Below, in pieces: positions 52,268-60,973 of a stretch of DNA of 64,000 bases. Numbering within the stretch: the first letter of the stretch is position 1; every line of letters starts with the position of its first letter. Origin of the DNA: Parabacteroides acidifaciens. GTDB taxonomy: Bacteria; Bacteroidota; Bacteroidia; Bacteroidales; Tannerellaceae. Both the position numbers and the translations under genes were made by a program. The notes below the pieces were generated by a model that was not told the origin of the DNA, made no database searches, and saw only the letters and a program-made list of their open reading frames with translations. Location of the stretch: positions 71,770 to 135,769 of the forward strand of contig NZ_QREV01000008.1 of the NCBI RefSeq assembly GCF_003363715.1, written 5' to 3'.

Positions 52268-52379
52268 ACAGTTGTCATTTATGTTTCGCAAAGTTAGGTA
52301 CAAATATTTTAGGAAAAAAGAAATTACCTAAAATACTACTCGAAGTCCCGCCGGCAGGTTAAATGGGCTATAAACAAAG

Positions 52380-52410
52380 AAAAGGATATCCGCTATCGGG
52401 TATCCTTTTC
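52380..52410 (-). terminator. Terminator of the RRM gene
   Basis: Stem AAAAGGATA / TATCCTTTT with inner CCG/CGG pairs (52380-52388 and 52401-52409) followed by CTTTG on the minus strand. Confidence 0.7.
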
Positions 52411-52435
52411 AATACAGTTCTTATAATTCAGTGAA

Positions 52436-52681
52436 TTAATTTCTTGGTAGTGCTTCTTTAACAACCATCGGACGGCCTTCGTATGTAGCTCCGTTCAATT
52501 CTTCGATTGCTCTTTTTGCTTCTGAAGTTTCCGGCATTTCGATGAATGCAAAACCTTTTGATCTTCTTGTGTCGCGATCTACGATAAGTTTTACTGATTC
52601 AACAGTTCCATACTCTTCCATTACTTCTCTCAAATCTGCTTCCCTAACGTTGTAGCTAAGGTTACCAATGTACATGTTCAT
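52436..52681 (-). CDS. RRM-type RNA-binding protein
   Basis: 81 aa, a single RRM. RNP2 is MYIGNLSYNV and RNP1 is SKGFAFIEM; the aromatic residues for base stacking are present. Bacterial RRM proteins of this size are abundant in Bacteroides and act as global post-transcriptional regulators. The following 52682-52992 gap (311 bp) is AT-rich; it holds the leaders of this gene and of the divergent TSCPD gene and no other gene. Confidence 0.92.
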   Translation of the reverse strand: MNMYIGNLSYNVREADLREVMEEYGTVESVKLIVDRDTRRSKGFAFIEMPETSEAKRAIEELNGATYEGRPMVVKEALPRN

Positions 52682-52942
52682 AAATATAAAAATAAAAAAT
52701 TAATAATTCAACAACAGAATATAAGGAAGTTCTTAATCAGAGGTGGAAATACTCAATCTGGATAACTGAGGAGATACATATGAAAAATCAAATCGAAATA
52801 AATCTCTTATTGTTTGTTGATACAAAGGAAAGCATTCTTTTTGGATAATGCACTATCTTGTTCCGTTTATATTGAATAATACATTTCTTTTATGAAATAA
52901 GGTCAATACTTAAGGTTTAAAATACCTTTCCAAATTTATTTA

Positions 52943-52950
52943 TACCTTTG
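52943..52950 (+). promoter_or_regulatory. -7 box of the TSCPD gene
   Basis: TACCTTTG, 42 bases before the ATG at 52993. No consensus -33 box at the usual distance. Confidence 0.5.
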
Positions 52951-52992
52951 CACCCCGTTATAGACGACATTACGGATAAATAAAATAAGGAA

Positions 52993-53250
52993 ATGAATAA
53001 ACAACGCGTGGCATACACTCCGACCGGCGGAGTGTGTTCTAAGATGATGATTATCGATTCGGAAGATAATGTGATTAAGAATGTTCAGATCGTCGGCGGT
53101 TGCCAGGGCAACACGCAGGGGCTGTCCAGATTATTAGTGGGTATGGATGTAAACGAAGCTATCCGGAGACTGGAAGGTATCGACTGCCGCGAGCGGGGAA
53201 CGTCGTGTCCGGACCAGCTGGCGCAGGCCTTGAAGCAGATCAGTCGATAA
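52993..53250 (+). CDS. TSCPD domain protein (TIGR03905 type)
   Basis: 85 aa. Contains the GTSCPDQLAQAL motif that names the family, with Cys at four places (GGVCSKM, GGCQGN, IDCRERGTSCPD), which suggests metal or thiol chemistry. A related domain forms the C-terminus of class II ribonucleotide reductases. Free-standing members have unknown function. It overlaps the end of rprY by 11 bases in convergent orientation. Confidence 0.85.
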   Translation: MNKQRVAYTPTGGVCSKMMIIDSEDNVIKNVQIVGGCQGNTQGLSRLLVGMDVNEAIRRLEGIDCRERGTSCPDQLAQALKQISR

Positions 53251-53923
53251 TCAGTTTGTAACCGATCCCACGTACATTCAGGATTTTGATCGATTCGTCT
53301 TTTGACAGTTTATGCCTCAGTTTGGTGATAAAGACATGCAGGCTGCGGGCATTAAAGAATGAATCGTCTCCCCATAGTTCCAGCAGGACGTCTTTCATGG
53401 GTAACACGTGATCTTTGTTTTCACACAGCCGCTTCAGTATTTCGGACTCCCGGTTGCTCAGCAATTGTTTTTCTCCGCAGTACTGAAGTGTTTGGGTGAT
53501 GGAATCGAATATATATTGACCGAGAGTGAAAGAACTGGTCTCCTCCTTGGAAACAGTTATCTTGTTCAATAACGCTTTAATACGGATGATCAGCTCTGCC
53601 ATGCCGAAAGGTTTTTTCAAGTAGTCGTTACCGCCTAATTCGAAACCTTCTACGACATCATTTGCCGCCGAGCGGGCGGAGAGGAAGAGCACAGGTATTT
53701 GATGGTCTGTCTTCCGTATATGCCGTACCATTGTGAAACCGTCTATCTTCGGCATCATGATATCCGAAACGATGATATCCGGCCTGGTCTCTTTATAGCG
53801 GGATAATCCCTCTTCGCCGTTAGCTGCAATAAATACTTCAAATTCATTCCCGTCCAGCGTGTCCTTTATGATCATGGCAAGGGTGGGTTCGTCTTCTACT
53901 AATAAAACTCTGATCTTATCCAT
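53240..53923 (-). CDS. rprY: RprY, OmpR-type response regulator
   Basis: 227 aa. Receiver with phospho-Asp in DIIVSDIMMPKIDGF (about 52) and the Lys in YLKKPFGM. The C-terminal winged helix (NRESEILKRLCENKDHVLPM, then RSLHVFITKLRHKL and VRGIGYKLI) is of the OmpR kind. Known: RprXY is a Bacteroides two-component pair linked to oxidative and envelope-type responses. It lies 5 bases after rprX. Confidence 0.88.
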   Translation of the reverse strand: MDKIRVLLVEDEPTLAMIIKDTLDGNEFEVFIAANGEEGLSRYKETRPDIIVSDIMMPKIDGFTMVRHIRKTDHQIPVLFLSARSAANDVVEGFELGGNDYLKKPFGMAELIIRIKALLNKITVSKEETSSFTLGQYIFDSITQTLQYCGEKQLLSNRESEILKRLCENKDHVLPMKDVLLELWGDDSFFNARSLHVFITKLRHKLSKDESIKILNVRGIGYKLIID

Positions 53924-53928
53924 TGATA

Positions 53929-55368
53929 TTAATTTTTAAAATGAAGGGTAAACATAGAGCCTTTTCCCGGCTGGCTCTTGACTGTCACAGTTCCATTGTG
54001 TTTAGCCATCATGTCACGGACATAGTATAATCCGAGGCCGAAGCCTTTTACATCGTGCAGGTTCCCGTTTGGAACACGGTAGAATTTATCGAAAACTCTT
54101 TTCTGATTGGCTTCGCTGATACCGATTCCCTCGTCTGTCACCGAGAGGGTCGCCTCTTTGGAAGACAGTGCGCTTTTGATCCGTATGCGGCAAGGTTTCT
54201 CGCCGGAATACTTGATAGCATTCCCAATCAGATTACTGAGCATATTATATAAGTGGGTACGGTCGGCCGTCACAGCCATCCGGTCCGGTATTTCGGATAT
54301 GATACTGACCGGCTTGTCTGCTTTCAACTTGAATTGTTCGATAAGCGGTGTAAGCACATCCGCCACTTGTACCGATTCGGGATGAAGGCGGAATGTACTT
54401 CTGTTCTCAACGGAAAGGGTCAGGATTTGCTCGACCAATCCGGACAGATGGTTCAACTGTTCCCGCACGATATTCAGGTATTTCCTTTGTTTCTCGTTGA
54501 TTGTATCGCTGTAGTTCAACAACACATCGTTAGCGGCAAAGGCGACAGAGATAGGTGTCTTCAGTTCGTGTGTCATGTTGTTGGTGAAATCTGTTTTCAG
54601 TTCCTCTACTGTTTTTTGTCTCAAAATGGTGTAAAGCAGATATACAAAAGCAATCAGGATAATCACAAAAAGCAAAAAAGAAGAAATTAATATACCAGCC
54701 ATCTGCCGGAATACAATCTGGTCGGGAGATTGAATTTCCAGATCATAGTAATATTCTCCCGGCTCGATAATATGGGTGAAGCGAACGGCATTTTTCCATG
54801 ATCCTTCTTTCCGGGATGTTTCCGTATAAGTATAAAGTACGGAATCTTTCGCTTCTTGCCGAATCACCCGCAGACGGTATGGAGCGGCGATTTCTCTTTC
54901 CTGTAACCCATCCTTTAATAAAGTATTAAATTGCGCATAATTAATAGGCAGTAATGAGTCTATCTGCTGGTGCATGAGTATTTGTACGTTTCTTTCCAAC
55001 GTACCGATCATCTGTAAATATTCATTTAATGTCTTGGCTGCTTCCATATACTGAATTGTATAGCCCGGAGAAGATTCCATGATTTTATCCAGAGAAATAG
55101 ACTCCTTTTTCTTTTCCCATGCCGTGTCTTGGCTAAAGCTGAATTGAGGACTTATTTCGCCGTGGAAGTCGTTTTTGCTCAGCGAGTCCAAGCGTAGGAA
55201 TATTTCCATATAGTCAGCCATTCGCATGGCTTCCTCTATTTTATCCCATGTGTTTTTCTTGTTGGATACGTATAATCCCTTCAGCCAGTATCCCTGTGAA
55301 ATCAACAGTCCGGCAAGTGAAAGGCATATAAGCGTTGCTATTATCTTAAATCGGAGACGTGTTTTCAT
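53929..55368 (-). CDS. rprX: RprX, sensor histidine kinase
   Basis: 479 aa. The first span is at about 9-26 and the second at about 228-252 (GILISSFLLFVIILIAFVYL). A periplasmic domain of about 200 residues lies between. HisKA reads NMTHELKTPISVAFAAND. HATPase has NLIGNAIKYSG, DEGIGIS and GFGLGLYYV. The periplasmic domain has no recognised ligand fold. A TACTTTTG box at 55385-55392 precedes it. Confidence 0.9.
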   Translation of the reverse strand: MKTRLRFKIIATLICLSLAGLLISQGYWLKGLYVSNKKNTWDKIEEAMRMADYMEIFLRLDSLSKNDFHGEISPQFSFSQDTAWEKKKESISLDKIMESSPGYTIQYMEAAKTLNEYLQMIGTLERNVQILMHQQIDSLLPINYAQFNTLLKDGLQEREIAAPYRLRVIRQEAKDSVLYTYTETSRKEGSWKNAVRFTHIIEPGEYYYDLEIQSPDQIVFRQMAGILISSFLLFVIILIAFVYLLYTILRQKTVEELKTDFTNNMTHELKTPISVAFAANDVLLNYSDTINEKQRKYLNIVREQLNHLSGLVEQILTLSVENRSTFRLHPESVQVADVLTPLIEQFKLKADKPVSIISEIPDRMAVTADRTHLYNMLSNLIGNAIKYSGEKPCRIRIKSALSSKEATLSVTDEGIGISEANQKRVFDKFYRVPNGNLHDVKGFGLGLYYVRDMMAKHNGTVTVKSQPGKGSMFTLHFKN

Positions 55369-55444
55369 TTCTTCTTCTTTACGGCAAAAGTAAATGTTCC
55401 GATTCGATTTATAACGAATCCGATAAGACTAAATAACACTTTTA

Positions 55445-56341
55445 TTAGTTTTGTGTCAGTTTATAATCATCAGGGGCTATCCCCGTATTCATCTTAAAAA
55501 TACGTCTGAATTGTTGTACATTGGGGTATCCCAGCCTTTCTGCCACTGCGCCGGCAGTACATCCTTGTTCCAACAGCATCGTTTTGGCGGCTTCCAACTG
55601 TTTGAACTGGAAATATTCGTCGATATCCTCTCCCGTCTCAAAATACAATAAATCATTGAAATATTGGGAGGATAAATGGAGTTTATCGGCACAATATTCA
55701 GCCGAAGGTGAAATTCCTTTTTTTAGCTTTCCGGATTGGATGTACTCATCCAGTAATATGTTTGTTTGGCGGATAAGAGACTTGTTTGCCTCACAGCGTG
55801 TAATGAACTGGCGTTCATAGAAACGGGTACAATAGTCAAGTAAGAGCTCGATATGCCTTGAAATCAGAGTTTTGCTATGGTTGTCTATAGCGTGTTCCAA
55901 TTCCTCTGCGATGTTATGCTGGCAGTCTATGATTTTACTTTTCTCGCGCAGGGACAAGTGGAGGGCTTCATCCGGTTTATAGAAGAAAAATGTATAATCC
56001 TCTATAATCCAGTCCAGCGAAGTACGGCTGAGTAAATCAGGATGGAATGCAAGCAGCCTACCTTTCCGGCGGAGCAGTTCGTTATGGTCTATATCGATGG
56101 ATTCGCCCGGAGTAAGGAACAGGAGCGATGCATTGGAGTAGTCACAAGACTTGCGTCCATATGAGAAATCTTCCACATCCCCTTCCAACATAATAATAGT
56201 ATAGAAATCGAATTTGATGGTACATTGCTCTAAATTAGCCTTCGACAGGTCGACAACACTGACAAGCGGATGGAGCGTCTTGCATCCTAAACAACGGTTG
56301 CACTCGTGTATTGTTTCTATATTTAATATACTTTCTTTCAT
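55445..56341 (-). CDS. AraC-family regulator (paralogue 1)
   Basis: 298 aa. The N-terminal cupin-like sensing domain (about 20-150) is followed by a linker helix. The C-terminal double HTH reads CADKLHLSSQYFNDLLYFETGE and AVAERLGYPNVQQFRRIFK. It overlaps the next AraC gene by 4 bases. The two are about the same length and share motifs such as LLLDYC.RFYERQF, so they arose by tandem duplication. Targets unknown; the CMD-cupin gene upstream is a candidate. Confidence 0.88.
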   Translation of the reverse strand: MKESILNIETIHECNRCLGCKTLHPLVSVVDLSKANLEQCTIKFDFYTIIMLEGDVEDFSYGRKSCDYSNASLLFLTPGESIDIDHNELLRRKGRLLAFHPDLLSRTSLDWIIEDYTFFFYKPDEALHLSLREKSKIIDCQHNIAEELEHAIDNHSKTLISRHIELLLDYCTRFYERQFITRCEANKSLIRQTNILLDEYIQSGKLKKGISPSAEYCADKLHLSSQYFNDLLYFETGEDIDEYFQFKQLEAAKTMLLEQGCTAGAVAERLGYPNVQQFRRIFKMNTGIAPDDYKLTQN

Positions 56342-57240
56342 AATATATTCATTTTCTTGTATTCATTGGGCGAACAACCCACATTCTTCTTAAACAGGCG
56401 CGAGAAATGTTGTGCATACTGAAATCCCAGTTCGTAGGCTATGTCTGATACGGGTCGGTTAGTGTTTACAATCCGGTCTTTGGCGAGGCTTATGAGCTTG
56501 GATAATATATGTTGCTGGGCTGTCTGTCCGGTTTCCTTTTTAATGAGGTCGCCAAAATAGTTTGGGGAAAGGAAGACCTTGTCTGCAAAGTATTTCACTG
56601 TGGGATACCCCTTGTTTTCCGCATTCCTGCCCTGAAAATAATCGTCCAGAAGTTTTTCGAACTGTACAAGAATATCTTTGTTTACCTTACTGCGAGTGTT
56701 GAACTGCCGTTCATAGAAACGCATACAATAATCAAGTAGCAGCTCGATGTTTTTGGCTATCAGTATTTTGCTGTGCTTGTCTATGGCATGGCTCAACTCT
56801 ATCCGGACTTTATCGAGGCAATCGATGATGATTTGTTTTTCTTCTTCGGATACATGGAGTGCTTCGTTTACTTCGTAGGAGAAGAAAGAATACTGTTTGA
56901 TATTCTCTCCGAGCGATGTACCCCGTATCAAATCCGGATGGAAAACAATGCCGACTGAAGAGGGGCGGGCATCTTCCTTCAAATCAATCCCGATTACCTG
57001 TCCGGGAGCGAAACTGACGATTGTCCCTTCCTGGTAATCATACAGTTTTTTCCCATATTTCAAGTCGCCGCATATGGTCTGTTTCAGGAAAAGCGAGTAA
57101 ATACCCATATTCATGCGGATATGGTTGGGATAGGCAGTCGCTTTTGTCAAATCCACAACTCCGACCAGTGGATGCATGGTTTCCAGGCCATACAGCTTGT
57201 TGTACTTGTCTATAGTATCTATTTTTACTATTTCATCCAT
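56338..57240 (-). CDS. AraC-family regulator (paralogue 2)
   Basis: 300 aa. Same layout as paralogue 1: MHPLVGVVDLTKA near the start (paralogue 1 has LHPLVSVVDLSKA), a cupin-like sensing part, LLLDYCMRFYERQFNTR, then HTHs FADKVFLSPNYFGDLIKKET and DIAYELGFQYAQHFSRLFK. First gene of the pair; a TATCTTTG box lies at 57335-57342. Confidence 0.88.
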   Translation of the reverse strand: MDEIVKIDTIDKYNKLYGLETMHPLVGVVDLTKATAYPNHIRMNMGIYSLFLKQTICGDLKYGKKLYDYQEGTIVSFAPGQVIGIDLKEDARPSSVGIVFHPDLIRGTSLGENIKQYSFFSYEVNEALHVSEEEKQIIIDCLDKVRIELSHAIDKHSKILIAKNIELLLDYCMRFYERQFNTRSKVNKDILVQFEKLLDDYFQGRNAENKGYPTVKYFADKVFLSPNYFGDLIKKETGQTAQQHILSKLISLAKDRIVNTNRPVSDIAYELGFQYAQHFSRLFKKNVGCSPNEYKKMNIL

Positions 57241-57400
57241 ATTTATAGTGCATTATATAAAAATTAAATTGAGCTATTGCATGGCCTGTCTGTGTTGCAG
57301 TCTGTATTCGTAAACGCAAGTGTTTAAATTAAAGCAAAGATATGAATAAAAACCATAAGAATTTCAGACAGTACGTGAAATCTGTAATATTAAGGTACAA

Positions 57401-58519
57401 TTATTTCAGTTTGTCATATTCTGCGTCAGTCACCGGTTCGAGCCACTCCGCACTTGCCCCTTCAGCCGGAACGCCGATGGCGATATGTTGAAACCAGCTG
57501 TCGGCTGTGGCACCATGCCAATGTTTGGTTTCGGCAGGAATATCGACCACGTCACCGGGATGTAATTCCTGAGCTTGTTTGCCCCATTCCTGATACCATC
57601 CTCTGCCGCCTACGCAGATAAGGATCTGGCCGCCTTTGTGGTGGATATGCCAGTTGTTGCGGCAACGTGGCTCGAAAGTGACATTGTCTACATGCAACTT
57701 CCCTTCACCGGTCGCCAGTCCGGCCAAATAGCTGTTCCCGATGAAATATTTGGCATACGCCGTATTGGGTTCGCCTTTTGGAAATACGCAGTTCTCTATT
57801 GGTTCACCTTCTCTGAATTCTTCACCATAAACTTCTGCAATAGCTTTCTTGGCACGGTAGGCTTCGGGCTCGCCTACTTTTTGCAGTAGCACGCCGGGGA
57901 TGGAATGTATTTCTGCATCCGTCAGCCCCATGTTCTTTGCTCCACGCACGTGCGATTTCAGTTGCGGTTCCACTCCTTTGATACCGGACAGTGCGCTGAC
58001 CGTTACCAACTCACGTTCGGGGAAAGTCAGGTTGTTACGTGCAAAGATGTCGCCGAAGAGATGCGCTTTCAGATAATAATCGGTAGCCGGAGCGAAGCTA
58101 TAGTCGAAGGGGGCGCCACTGAGTTTCGTCTGTATAGCCGTACCTTCTTTCAGAGCATCGAAATCATCGGGTAGGGGATCGGCTTCTTTGCCTTCTTTGT
58201 CTCTGATACCCTTTGCCTTGCGTTCGGCCAGTACTTGCTGGAGGACTCCCAACGCATTGAGGCTGCGTGGAAAACCGGTATAAGCATAGAGATGCGAGAG
58301 CGCTTCTTTTATTTTACTGACTGTCAGACCTTCGTCCAACCCCGTATGGATAGCTCCGGAAAGATTTTCCAGGTCACCTTTTGCCTCAAGGCATGCGATG
58401 GCAACGATGTTCTGTTGCCGCTGGTTCAATACATTCTCCATATTTTGTTGTGCTTTAATGGGATGGCAGGCGGCTATGGTTAATAGCGCTACTGCTATCC
58501 GTTTGTTTATTGTTCTCAT
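57401..58519 (-). CDS. Exported CMD-CMD-cupin fusion protein
   Basis: 372 aa with signal peptide (IAVALLTIAACHPIKAQ). Two carboxymuconolactone-decarboxylase-like domains follow: about 25-115 (AIACLEAKGDLENLSGAIHT) and about 150-245 (FPERELVTVSALSGIKG). A cupin lies at about 280-365 with metal ligands NNWHIHHKGGQILICVGG and PAETKHWHG. Known: CMD proteins include peroxidase-like AhpD and lactone decarboxylases; fusions with cupins are often annotated as oxidoreductases of unknown substrate. Neither CMD domain shows the CxxC of AhpD. Periplasmic. A TACCTTTG box at 58548-58555 precedes it. Confidence 0.85.
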   Translation of the reverse strand: MRTINKRIAVALLTIAACHPIKAQQNMENVLNQRQQNIVAIACLEAKGDLENLSGAIHTGLDEGLTVSKIKEALSHLYAYTGFPRSLNALGVLQQVLAERKAKGIRDKEGKEADPLPDDFDALKEGTAIQTKLSGAPFDYSFAPATDYYLKAHLFGDIFARNNLTFPERELVTVSALSGIKGVEPQLKSHVRGAKNMGLTDAEIHSIPGVLLQKVGEPEAYRAKKAIAEVYGEEFREGEPIENCVFPKGEPNTAYAKYFIGNSYLAGLATGEGKLHVDNVTFEPRCRNNWHIHHKGGQILICVGGRGWYQEWGKQAQELHPGDVVDIPAETKHWHGATADSWFQHIAIGVPAEGASAEWLEPVTDAEYDKLK

Positions 58520-58676
58520 ACAATCTGTTTTTTCTTAGTTACTGTGACAAAGGTACTCTTGGTCCGGCGATTGGCTTGTGCATGAATTACTGATTATTCA
58601 ACCATTATTACTGTTTTAAGCATACCGTTTCGCCGAGAGGATAATCATGCAAATAAATTATCAGGTCTATAAACAA

Positions 58677-58717
58677 TGAGAACGTTTGCAGATTTTGGGA
58701 ACGTTCCCGCAATCGTT
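58677..58717. promoter_or_regulatory. 41-bp operator-like repeat upstream of the PfkB kinase
   Basis: Identical over 41 bases to 60834-60874. It contains GAACGTTTGCAG, the perfect palindrome GGGAACGTTCCC, and CAATCGTT; a further CGTTCCC follows. These are LacI-family type half-sites. It lies 89-129 bases before the kinase ATG. Confidence 0.85.
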
Positions 58718-58805
58718 CCCAATAAAGTGCGGTTTCATTTCTTTTAAATTGTTCTTTCCGCTCCTTTTCTTTGCACAAGAAAAATCAATATTAAATTAAA
58801 ATATC

Positions 58806-59702
58806 ATGAAAACAAAAAGAAATTATGTAGTGGGAATCGGTGAAGCTTTATGGGATGTACTTCCAGAAGGAAAGAAATTAGGCGGTGCTCCGGCCAATTT
58901 TGCTTATCACGTATCGCAATTCGGACTACAAAGCCGGGTGGTCAGTGCAATTGGCGAGGATAAATTGGGAAATGAGATATTGGATAATTTTCAAGGCAAG
59001 GGATTATATACCCTGATTGAAAAAGTCGAGTATCCCACCGGTACGGTACAGGTACAATTAGACAATGAAGGAGTACCTTGTTATGACATTAAAGAAAATG
59101 TGGCTTGGGACAATATCCCTTTCACTGACAAGTTGAAGCAACTCGCACAGAAGACATGTGCCGTTTGCTACGGTTCTTTGGCTCAACGGAATGTTGTATC
59201 CCGTGAAACGATCAATGCCTTTCTGGATGCCATACCGGATGGTAAAGGACTATATAAAATATTTGACATTAACTTGAGGCAGGGCTTCTATACCAAAGAA
59301 ATTATTTGCAACTCCATGCAGCGGTGCAACATCCTGAAGATAAATGATGAAGAATTGGTCACCGTCAGCCGTATGTTCGGTTATCCAGGTATTGATTTGC
59401 AGGACAAATGCTGGATTCTGCTTGCAAAGTATAAACTTGAGATGCTTATTCTGACTTGTGGCGTAAATGGCAGTTATGTGTTCACTCCCGGCAGTGTGTC
59501 ATTCGTCGAAACTCCGAAGGTTGAAGTTGCCGATACGGTAGGGGCGGGAGATTCTTTTACCGCCGCATTTGTTTCCGCCATCCTTAAAGGAAAACCTGTA
59601 AACGAAGCGCACCAACTGGCCGTAAATGTTTCCGCTTACGTTTGTACCCAAAACGGGGCGATGCCGGAACTGCCGGAAAACTTGATAAACAGAGTTTTGT
59701 AA
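58806..59702 (+). CDS. PfkB-family carbohydrate kinase, probable fructokinase
   Basis: 298 aa. Start VGIGEALWDVLPEGKKLGGAPANFAY, with the GGAPAN substrate loop; DINLRQGFY; C-terminal ATP/anion hole VADTVGAGDSFTAAFV with the catalytic Asp. It phosphorylates a ketose, most likely fructose to fructose-6-phosphate. It shares a 41-bp operator with the mannitol dehydrogenase gene, so both belong to one regulon controlled by the LacI protein between them. Convergent with the lacI-type gene. Confidence 0.88.
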   Translation: MKTKRNYVVGIGEALWDVLPEGKKLGGAPANFAYHVSQFGLQSRVVSAIGEDKLGNEILDNFQGKGLYTLIEKVEYPTGTVQVQLDNEGVPCYDIKENVAWDNIPFTDKLKQLAQKTCAVCYGSLAQRNVVSRETINAFLDAIPDGKGLYKIFDINLRQGFYTKEIICNSMQRCNILKINDEELVTVSRMFGYPGIDLQDKCWILLAKYKLEMLILTCGVNGSYVFTPGSVSFVETPKVEVADTVGAGDSFTAAFVSAILKGKPVNEAHQLAVNVSAYVCTQNGAMPELPENLINRVL

Positions 59703-59750
59703 TCACTTGATTTTTATCGCTAATACTATGATATCAAAACACAAAGATAC

Positions 59751-60773
59751 TCATTCTGACGAAGTACCGTTTGCTGTGGATGCACGCATCTTGATTTCAG
59801 CATTGAGCACGATCGAACGGTTGGGAGAGGCCGGATTTTTAATTTTCTCCAGAATTAACTCGGCGGCATTCTTTCCCATTTGGTACAAAGGCGGCTCAAC
59901 CGTCGTGAGTTTCGGATAAACAATCGTGGAAAGTTCGGTCCCGGAAAAGCTGGCTATGGCTACTTCTTCCGGGATTTTTTTGCCCGCGTCTCTCAGCCTG
60001 TTCATGGCACCAATGGCTAATGTATCCGTAAAAGCAAAAATTGCATCAAAGGGAATATTTTTTTCCATCAGGCTATCCGCTGCATTCTTTCCGTCTTCAA
60101 AAGTCAACCCGGACTTTATCAGCATATCGTCATCAAAAGAAATCCTGAACTTCGACAAAGCATCCTTATATCCTCTGACCCGTTCGATGGAATTATACAC
60201 ATCGTCGGGACCTTGTATGTGAACGATACGCTTACGCCCGTTCCGGATGAGATGTTCTATCAGAAAAAAAGATTTCATGTAATCGTCCACTATCACCTGC
60301 GGCACATCAAGTCCGTGAGGGATGCGGTCGTAAAACACCATTGGCATTTCTGCCTTTTGCAAGCGGAGATATTCCTCCCTGTTCTTTTTATAGCTACATA
60401 GGCTGATAATGATGCCGTCCACCATAAAACGCTCCATCAATTGCAAGTTCTCCTTCTCTTTTTCCGGGTCTTCCCCTGATTCTGCAATAATCACTTTTAT
60501 GTTGTTAGCATAGAGCACTTCCTGTATTCCATTTATTACTCTTGAAGCGAACGGAGTAACCATTTCCGGTACTATCACCCCTACCGTATTTGTATGGCCA
60601 TATTTAAGGTTAGTCGCGACAGGGTTTGGTTTGTAGCCTAACTTTTTTGCTGTTTCCAGCACTTTCTCCTTGGTCTCTTTGCGGATGTTCTTGTCATCCA
60701 CCAATGCACGGGATACGGTGGAAACGGATATGGACAGATGTTGGGCTATGTCTTTGATGGTTATGTGTTTCAT
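59751..60773 (-). CDS. LacI-family transcriptional regulator
   Basis: 340 aa from ATG 60773 (MKHITIKDIAQHLSISVSTV); the open frame starts 9 codons upstream. The HTH is ITIKDIAQHLSISVSTVSRAL with hinge helix NPVATNLKYGHT, followed by a periplasmic-binding-type sensor (TNTVGVIVPEMVTPFASRVI). It probably binds the GGGAACGTTCCC sites at 58677-58717 and 60834-60874 and responds to a sugar or sugar phosphate. A -7-like TATTTTTG lies at 60798-60805. Confidence 0.92.
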   Translation of the reverse strand: MKHITIKDIAQHLSISVSTVSRALVDDKNIRKETKEKVLETAKKLGYKPNPVATNLKYGHTNTVGVIVPEMVTPFASRVINGIQEVLYANNIKVIIAESGEDPEKEKENLQLMERFMVDGIIISLCSYKKNREEYLRLQKAEMPMVFYDRIPHGLDVPQVIVDDYMKSFFLIEHLIRNGRKRIVHIQGPDDVYNSIERVRGYKDALSKFRISFDDDMLIKSGLTFEDGKNAADSLMEKNIPFDAIFAFTDTLAIGAMNRLRDAGKKIPEEVAIASFSGTELSTIVYPKLTTVEPPLYQMGKNAAELILEKIKNPASPNRSIVLNAEIKMRASTANGTSSE

Positions 60774-60833
60774 GGTCATTCTTTTTTTTAACCAAGGCAA
60801 AAATATCTATTTAAACTGACAAATCCTAATCTT

Positions 60834-60874
60834 TGAGAACGTTTGCAGATTTTGGGAACGTTCCCGCAATCGTT
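60834..60874. promoter_or_regulatory. 41-bp operator-like repeat between lacI-type and mannitol dehydrogenase genes
   Basis: Second copy of the 41-bp sequence found at 58677-58717. Followed here by TGCAGGC rather than CCCAATA. Placed 61 bases before the divergent regulator and 100 before the dehydrogenase, so it can control both. Confidence 0.85.
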
Positions 60875-60973
60875 TGCAGGCAAATGGATGGGAAAAGCCT
60901 GTCTTTTTAATTCCCTGCTCCTTATTTTTGCTGTATCAGAATTGATGTTGAACATTTAAAAACAAAGAAAATC

